A DNA stretch of 64,000 nucleotides. Origin: Porodaedalea pini (Eukaryota; Basidiomycota; Agaricomycetes; Hymenochaetales; Hymenochaetaceae). The position numbers and the translations under genes are program-made. The stretch is taken from positions 1-64,000 of the forward strand of contig NBAY01000036.1 of assembly GCA_002794775.1 (NCBI GenBank), in the 5' to 3' direction. Below, in pieces: positions 57,729 through 64,000 of the stretch (position 1 is the stretch's first letter; every line of letters begins with the position of its first letter). The notes under the pieces were generated by a model. That model worked only from the letters and a program-made list of their open reading frames with translations. It made no database searches and had not been told where the DNA came from.

Positions 57729-59423
57729 GGCTTGGCGCAGTAGAGCAGGGGATTGACAGACAGCAGAGGACGTCAGTCGCCTGGAGTTGAAGGTCGTGCC
57801 ATTGGGCACTTATAGTCGGTCAGAAGACCCGAAGCCATGAGTATGTCGTGAGGAGAGTGAGGTATCATATGCGTATCCTGCTTCTCTCCATGAGAGAAGC
57901 TATTGATGGATTCGGCATATTTCAGGTGAGTAGCGACCGAATGAATCTGATTCCAATCCTTGAGTGCATTATTGGACCATGAGTTGAAGACCCGACCAAA
58001 GACCGAGTGTGGCTGAGATCACAATAGACCGATAAGAGAGATGCATGAGAATATGGATAGTATCACAAGCAGAGAAGACTAGTCATGCACATAGGCAGCT
58101 CCCGCCACCACACGGTCAAGATTCACGGTCAGTCCAGCACCAATTAAAAGGTATAATAGGCTCTTCTCATTCTCATGAAGGCTGTGTTTAACCGTGTGGA
58201 TCGAAGTAAGACTGGATTGGAATTGGACTGCTTGAGAGTACCACTCCACGGGCGGAAAAGGCATGAAGATATAAATATCGACTTTGAAGAATGTCTTGTC
58301 GAATGCGGGCTTGTCAAGGTTCCGAGCAGCCGAAGCAAAAACTGCGCCGTATCCACCATGCAAAGGTGGGCACGTGCATACATGTTGGGCACGTGACACA
58401 TGTCGGTAATGAAACGCGTCAGAACCCTGATAACTTTGGACACCGAGCTCCTTCCTTTCTACTGAAATTCAGAGTCCGTGCACGCATGGAGTACAAACTA
58501 ATTCTGCTTTTGATGACATCGAGAAACTGTTGAACGTGATAGCTAAAGGGCGGGCAAAGCTTCTCGACACACCCGACACACCATAGGTCGTGTGCGCACC
58601 CCTAGTCCATCGCACGGTACATATAATCCAACGGCGGAATGTCGAAGACAGTATTTCGCTTCATCAGTGACGCATAACGGCGAAACTTGCAACTTTATTC
58701 TCGCCCAATTCGGGGTCGCACGTGTATGTACGTCCTCGACCATAACATAAGGTGCCGAGTTGTGACACTATAAGGCATCCTGCAGATGCACCACATATTC
58801 GGACAAGTGAACTGCGATATTTCTCCGAAAATCTGTTGTTTCAATACGTGAACGACAGGGAGATCGTTTACCTTAATCACTTCGACTCCGGATACACTAC
58901 ATGGACGCTTCATAAAAAAGGATATATACGGAAGCAGGGAAATCATCGTTCCGCCCTAGACGGGGACTATTCCGTAGAAGAAGTACGACTACGAGGATAT
59001 AGTAATTATGCCTCCAGCATCTAACCAGTCAACCTGCAACCTTCGTCTCACGTTTGTGCTCTTGTTTCGTCACAGAAATTTCACGTGCAGGGCCTTTCAA
59101 GGGCGTAAGCATAAGTAAGGAGCTCAAATATGTATTATGATCTACTGATGCCCTACCCTTTTACTTGAGCCATGAAGAATATTTCAGGCTACCCGCGAGC
59201 ACATTTTATCTCAATCAGGCTACGAAATTCCCCCTTTCCGGCGATGCTCCCTCATTCTTATCTCGTATGATAGCCACCAGGAGACTTGCATGGTGATAGA
59301 ACAAGACATATCCCTTCTCGTGAAGTCACCCAATACTAAACACAGATTATGAGAGTCATAGAGATCCAAAGTATACAACGCCTTTGAACATTCTTTCCTT
59401 CTCTTGATACTTACGTTGGAACT
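57729..59423. other. Long intergenic region, no supported gene
   Basis: Several frames of 60-106 codons on both strands lack splice partners, family words or composition bias. The + strand frame 58752-59024 (90 codons) is the longest of them and is not convincing. This is probably the promoter region of the protease gene plus decayed sequence. Confidence 0.45.
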
Positions 59424-60950
59424 TTAATGCTTCTGCAAAGGCAACGCTAGATAGATCAAATAAGTATAAGGGTTATGACGCAGAAATACAAGGTACATGG
59501 GTCTAAACTACGAACACTCGCCTTCAACGACTTTATCCACTCTCAACCATAAGCTTATCTTCAACATTTTCGTACCTCATCTCCGCCTCCCATTCTTCCT
59601 CGGTGATCTTTTCGAAATCGCTACTATTGTCTGCCAGCTCTCTGCCTTGGATTTGTGCATCTACGGAAAAAACAAATAAGCAAGGGGTCTCGACATGAAA
59701 ACCAAAAAGCAAGTCTTACCTTGCTCAGCATTCAGCAGCACGACCCATAGCAGTCTGTCTGTCGCATTCCACTCCTTCCGGTCGGCGATCTCCACATCTC
59801 CCTGAAGATTTCGGCTGGCATGACCCCGGTCGCCGCGCTTAACAGCGCGTCGCTCAGTACGCCCCTCCTTCCGATCTTGCCGCCAATCCCATGCTTGCCC
59901 CAAAACATTCTGCGATGAACTTGGTTGCAACGCAGACGGCGGAGGCGTGGGGGACGTTACAATCCCGTTCTGAATTGCAAGCAAGTGTCGCTTGCGTTCC
60001 GCTTTAGCCTCGGCCTGGCTGGCGCGCCACGTCTGCAAGCGTACAGAGAGGCCAGAGGCTTTGTCCATCATGCCCTCATTTGGTGCGGGCGGTGGTACAT
60101 CATACGATAGAGGAAGTGCATGATACTCTAGAATGGCGAGTCGGCGCGCAGTCATCCCGCCAGGCATTCCTGCTCAATAGCGGACACGCTCGGTGCGAGT
60201 CGGTTGTAAACTCTGCGCATAACAGGCACACGGAGCGCGACAGTCTCCGCGACGCGACCTGATCCCTTCGCAAAGTTCGTCATTTTGGATGGCGTACACT
60301 CGCCAACCGGGTCAGAAGTTGGGTCGATCCCAATAAGCTGGCGCATGGCTGCGGTCTTGCATATACGTACGCGCAGGCCGCGCGGGGCGAAGTACTCTGC
60401 ATTAGCACGTCGGAGTAGACGGTCAGTGAGCGTTTTGGCAATGATCCGGATGCTTGTTTCAGCAACGATTTCTATGCCGGCACCGGCCGCTCTAGCCCAA
60501 TGATACGGTCTAGGATGTATTTTAAAACATAAGTTATATTTCCTTGCAAGGAAAGAAAAAAGATCGCTTACACAAAGTTTATAGTCATTCCTGCAACCTC
60601 AACGACACGAAGCGGTGGACTTGCTGACATTGCGATATTCAGCCCATCACTAAATAAGTTTAACAAATGTAAGTAAATGCAGAAGCGTCAGCCGTAACTG
60701 GAGGGAAACGGCAAATCACTAACACAAAGGACAGCCAGTCATCCATTTCTATGCCCGAGGCCTGGATTTCCTGGCTGTAAGCCCTCGTAAAAGCTGCATT
60801 GGCTCCTGCGGTTGCTTGTGGAAGACAAAGTGGCAAGCGCAAAGACGCGAGCTGTGAGGGTTCGGGTGCGCTACGAAAATCGGGAAAGAGTGCGAATGCG
60901 TCCTCGTTCGAGTGAGCAACGAGCTCCTCTGTAGGTACTCGGGTACTCAT
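59424..60950 (-). CDS. Conserved fungal protein of unknown function, with one frame break
   Basis: Exons 60724-60950, 60572-60649 and from 60509 downward carry the family words LRLPLCLPQATAGANAAFTR, AYSQEIQASGIEMDDWLSFV, DGLNIAMSASPPLRVVEVAG, ANAEYFAPRGLRVRICKT and RVAETVALRVPVMRRVYN. The downstream part reads MTARRLAILEYHALPL and DRLLWVVLLNAEQ. Then comes exon 59576-59660 (ITEEEWEAEMR) and possibly a last exon ending at 59424. This order matches a widespread fungal family, often annotated as hypothetical, with a PRGL core and a charged C-terminal half. The frame changes near 60150-60170, with no room for an intron, so there is a single-base indel by mutation or sequence error. The 3' end is uncertain. 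Confidence 0.6.
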
Positions 60951-61423
60951 GATGTTAAAGAGATGATGGTAGAGCTTGAGGTTGAAGTTGACCCGGATGC
61001 TACTAAGTACTTGTATATATGTACGGTGCAGAGGCTGTGACTCGTTCTTGATAGGATGCTGTGCAGACACGGATCCGATGTTGCAAGGGGACACCCTGAT
61101 ATGTCATCATGTCAGTAGAATAACCAATGCCAGTACTGGTACTAGTGCTGGTTGGCAATACACACAACGTAAGGCCATGCGCTCTCGGAACCGAGACACG
61201 AGTGTCAGGTACCGGCGTGGAACGTCGATCCCGAGACACGGAACGGAGATAAACCGTCGCCTCCGCGCGACACAATACCAGTATTGTCTCATTTCATTAT
61301 GTCTTCGTTATCCGAAACAGCAGAGACTCACAGCAGAGAATCAAGAAATTCCATTATTTTGTGCAAGCGCCTCAGACTCGGAGCACCGCGTGATGAAGCG
61401 GATCGCTTAGAACTCGTGTCTTA
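60951..61423. other. Intergenic, no gene seen
   Basis: Promoter side of the conserved fungal gene. A word GTACTAGTG at about 61138 resembles the AGTACTAGT motif with one change, inside an imperfect palindrome (CCAGTACTGG). Confidence 0.5.
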
Positions 61424-62100
61424 CAGGTGGTTCTCAAAGTCTTCGGCCCCCTGTTAAGGAAAGTGATTCGCATTGCTTAATCTGGTAGCAACCGTGTGAA
61501 CTCAACCTTCGTGTCGCGACGTACATGTTGTCTGTAGTCTGTCGTTGCGTCTGATGCCTCTACATGGCCCGCCTACAGCTTGACTCACCAAAAAAAACTG
61601 TATTATTGGTGCTATACGTGCTGGTGCTAGTATACGTTGTGCTGCCAAGCTTGAAGCCGTGCCCCGGATGACAGCCCAGTCAATATGGAAGAAATGGCTG
61701 GTTAATGGCTCGACATCCAACCGACAATGGAAAGGATGACCAAAGAAGCTCGATGCGATGATGCATGAGATCCTCATTCACTATGCTCTAACCCACCGCT
61801 TCATGCCTCTCAAGAACTTGGGCAAAAAACTTGGAATTCCGTGATGCCTGGTCCAGAGAGAGTTGGCTGTATAAATTCTTGCATAATTTATACAGTATAT
61901 ATGGTATCCTTATCATTTGTACAAAATTTTAGCATATAGAGAAGCGCATCTAATTTTTTTTGTCCATTTTGCGTGCACACTGAGGAGGAGGACTACGAGT
62001 GTCGCGACACGAAGGTTGAGTTCACACGGTTGCCTACCAGATTAAGCAATGCGAATCACTTTCCTTAAACAGGGGGCCGAAGACTTTTGAGAACCACCTG
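61424..62100. mobile_element. 677-bp MITE with about 98-bp TIRs, TA target site
   Basis: The left end starts CAGGTGGTTCTCAAAG and continues through GGCCCCCTGTTAAGG and GTGATTCGCATTGCTTAATC to TTCGTGTCGCGAC. The right end is the reverse complement over about 98 bp, with only three single-base indels. TA flanks both sides (61422-61423, 62101-62102). The near-perfect long ends suggest recent movement. A + strand internal frame with RFMPLKNLGKKLGIP resembles the helix-turn-helix start of a Tc1-like transposase, so it may derive from an autonomous element by deletion. Confidence 0.9.
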
Positions 62101-62170
62101 TAGAACCGCGCAGGCAATCTCGTCATCCTCGCCCCGCTTGCCCAGTTCCCCGACCCCCAGCGACCAGTCT

Positions 62171-63905
62171 ATGTCGTCCCATCTCTCCACCCTCACCTTC
62201 GCCAGCGAAACCACTGTTGTCTCCGAGCACGGCCCCAACCTCTACGAGAGGACGTCCTATTATAACAGCATCACTGGGGAAGGCGACCACCCGGAATTAG
62301 TTTACCGTTTGGACTACCTCACTACGCCCTTCCCCAAGCCCGTCGGCAGACACGCCCATCTCCCCGTCAAGTCGCTCTGTGGAGTCTTCGACACCCTGCT
62401 GAATGGTGTCTGGGACACTGTTGGTCCCCAAATCCGTGATCTGATCAAGGCCCACGAGATCCACTATTCGTCCGTCAACCCTGCCCGCTTCTTCACTCAT
62501 GGACCGCCGGGAGAGGAGGCAGAGGGAAGTCTCGGTCCTGTCGTCATCTGGGTCGGTGTCTTTCCCGATTCTACCACCCCGGATGCTGCCCACGATGTCT
62601 CCCAAGAGATCCTTACACTCCTGCAGAAGAACGGAGTCGAGGGTGCTGTTGTGGAATGGCACGAGGCGGTCCCGCAGAAGCTGGCAGGCTCCCCCCTTAT
62701 GCGCCATGTCGGTACCGGCAATGCCACTCATCATGTCTATCGCTTCCTCACTGCTCTTCTCGGCGTTCCCCTTGCGACCGAAGAAATGGAGGAGGAGGAT
62801 TCCCAGGGCAGTCTTACGCTCTGGTTCCACAAAAACAAAGACAAGGATGGCAACCCCAGCGGAAAGGTTTACGGGATCAGTAATTGCCACGCCACGTCCT
62901 GTGCAAGAACACCACAGTCGATTACAAGCACAGAAGCGGTGCACCCAAGGACTACGTTGAGTTTGCGGGATGCGTCGATTCAAGCGCGGCGTCGACGAGA
63001 TCATGAAGGCCATTGCTGATCATGGCATTCTCGCCGACCTTTGGGTCCGCAAGATCTTCAAGCTGCAGGAGAATGAGGGGCAGGACCCGGAGAACGCAAG
63101 AGAGATTCGGCGGATTGGAGGCAAATTGGAGGAAGAGAAAGAAGCCATTGCCGATCTCGAGGCCCTCCACAATCAAGTCATGAAGGAATGGTCTGACATT
63201 CAGCTCCACCGCAACATCGACACGTCCAATATGCGAAGCCATCACGGTCGACAAGCGGCACCCGATATACCTCGGTCTGGGCTGCGTTCTTGGCTGCTGA
63301 GGCGAAGGTCAAGGACCAATTCGAAGGCAACGTCATTGATCTCGGTGCGTTTCGATTTATCTCTCTTGCATTTACCTCGTCAAACAAAAACAACTTTATT
63401 CAGGGTCAAAGTATTCACCTCAAGACCTAATGGATATGTTCTATCCTGTCGGTAGTGGTCCGACTACGTTCAAGTTTCCCGAGGGGAGGAAACTCCAGAT
63501 CAAGGGCTGCGCCACGAAGGAGGAGCTCGCCAACCCTGCTGAATTCGACAGCGAAGGCCAGCCCTGCCTTATTGTCGGCAAAGACGGCAACTCTACCGAC
63601 CTCACCGTCGGACGTTATGCCGGCCTGGTCTCGTTTACTCAGAACGAAGTCGGCATCGAGTCCCTCGAGCTCGGCATCTACAACTCGGGCGTCAAGGGTG
63701 CCGAAGTCTTCGCTAAAGGAGACTCGGGCTCCCTCGTCTGGAACATGAAGGATGGTGAAGCGCGCATCGTAGGCCAACTCCACTCTGGACAAATCAAAGG
63801 CAGAGCAATCATATTACCTACTGCACTCCTGGGTGGTACCTCCTGAAGCAGATCAAGAAGAAATTCAAGTACGCCGACTTCTACCGTACCACCTGGTCAG
63901 CTTGA
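62171..63905 (+). pseudogene. Decayed trypsin-like (GDSGS) protein of Agaricomycetes
   Basis: Family words appear in order but in shifting frames: MSSHLSTLTF (start 62171), LTTPFPKPVGRHAHLPVKSL, LRHVGTGNATHHVYRFL-like context, KVYGISNCH, then (new frame) VDYKHRSGAPKDYV, (new frame) MRRFKRGVDEIMKAIADHGI, FLAAEAKVKDQFEGNVIDLG, an intron at 63345-63403, LMDMFYPVGSGPTTFKF, DLTVGRYAGLVSF, GDSGSLVWNMKDGEARIVGQ, and (new frame) a terminal FKYADFYRTTW. NCH and GDSGS could be the catalytic His and Ser of a chymotrypsin fold. A 5-bp duplication near 62890 (CACGC repeated) and at least three single-base losses (about 62967, 63238 and 63800) break it. The 677-bp MITE sits 70 bp upstream of the start. The gene's right end is at 63905. 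Confidence 0.75.
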
Positions 63906-64000
63906 GAGCAACATTGGTGGCTGTAAAGGTTCATCTCTTTCTTCCGCTTCATGTTTTCGTACACGTAGCTGATGAACGTCGAAGCCTACGCATTGGCGAG
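63906..64000. other. Window edge, no gene seen
   Basis: 3' flank of the decayed gene; too short to interpret. Confidence 0.5.

Noticed and set aside
58752..59024. 90-codon + strand frame
   Set aside because: No splice signals, family words or conservation evidence; left as intergenic.
62297..63013. 238-codon - strand frame
   Set aside because: Mirror of the GC3-rich exons of the GDSGS pseudogene.

Overview
The window is nuclear DNA from a basidiomycete fungus, most likely an Agaricomycete. Genes are broken by many 46-80 nt introns with GT..AG (sometimes GC..AG) borders. The host genes are typical fungal housekeeping genes, and the mobile families (a Plavaka-type transposase and a DUF6698 gene) are largely Agaricomycete. 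A secreted polyporopepsin-like aspartic protease suggests a wood- or litter-decay lineage, perhaps Polyporales; that last step is inference. Exon chains below were joined by hand, and a model is called solid when the exons sum to whole codons and the protein matches a known family.

Left third (1-19.5 kb): transposon-rich and gene-poor. It holds a 600-aa orphan-family gene (398-2200, -), a ten-exon Plavaka transposase with two in-frame TGA stops (3504-7775), remnants of an RNAi-type RNA-dependent RNA polymerase (8.2-8.8 kb) and of a BEACH/beige-like protein (8.8-11.5 kb), an intact DUF6698 gene (11728-13278), and a duplicated 1-kb segment (14.4-16.3 and 18.5-19.5 kb). One copy of that segment carries an 804-bp TA-flanked MITE. 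A 254-bp MITE follows at 16.57 kb.

Middle (19.7-38 kb): a conserved-looking hypothetical gene (19690-21179), then LSM3 (23075-23797, -). Directly upstream of LSM3 lie three tandem copies (A 23.8-28.6, B 28.6-32.5, C 33.4-37.6 kb) of an undescribed cassette. Each copy has a four-exon gene on the - strand (gene 1, 166-171 aa, all introns phase 0) and, about 215 bp away in divergent orientation, a second multi-exon transcript on the + strand (gene 2). Neither resembles a family I know. This is the most interesting content of the window.

Right third (38.2-64 kb): a dense host gene block with a RAX1-like RGS membrane protein, a long coiled-coil protein with one apparent frameshift, a DUF676-type lipase-like hydrolase, NAA10, a broken F-box gene, GRR1, a small membrane protein, a hypothetical protein, a PPIL4-type cyclophilin-RRM protein, an aspartic protease, a conserved fungal family gene with one frameshift, and a decayed trypsin-like (GDSGS) gene with a 677-bp MITE just upstream.

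A 9-mer, AGTACTAGT, recurs about nine times. At two sites a paralogous copy shows that it arose as a 6-bp gain at AGT, which looks like a transposon footprint. No tRNA, rRNA, CRISPR or viral genes were seen.
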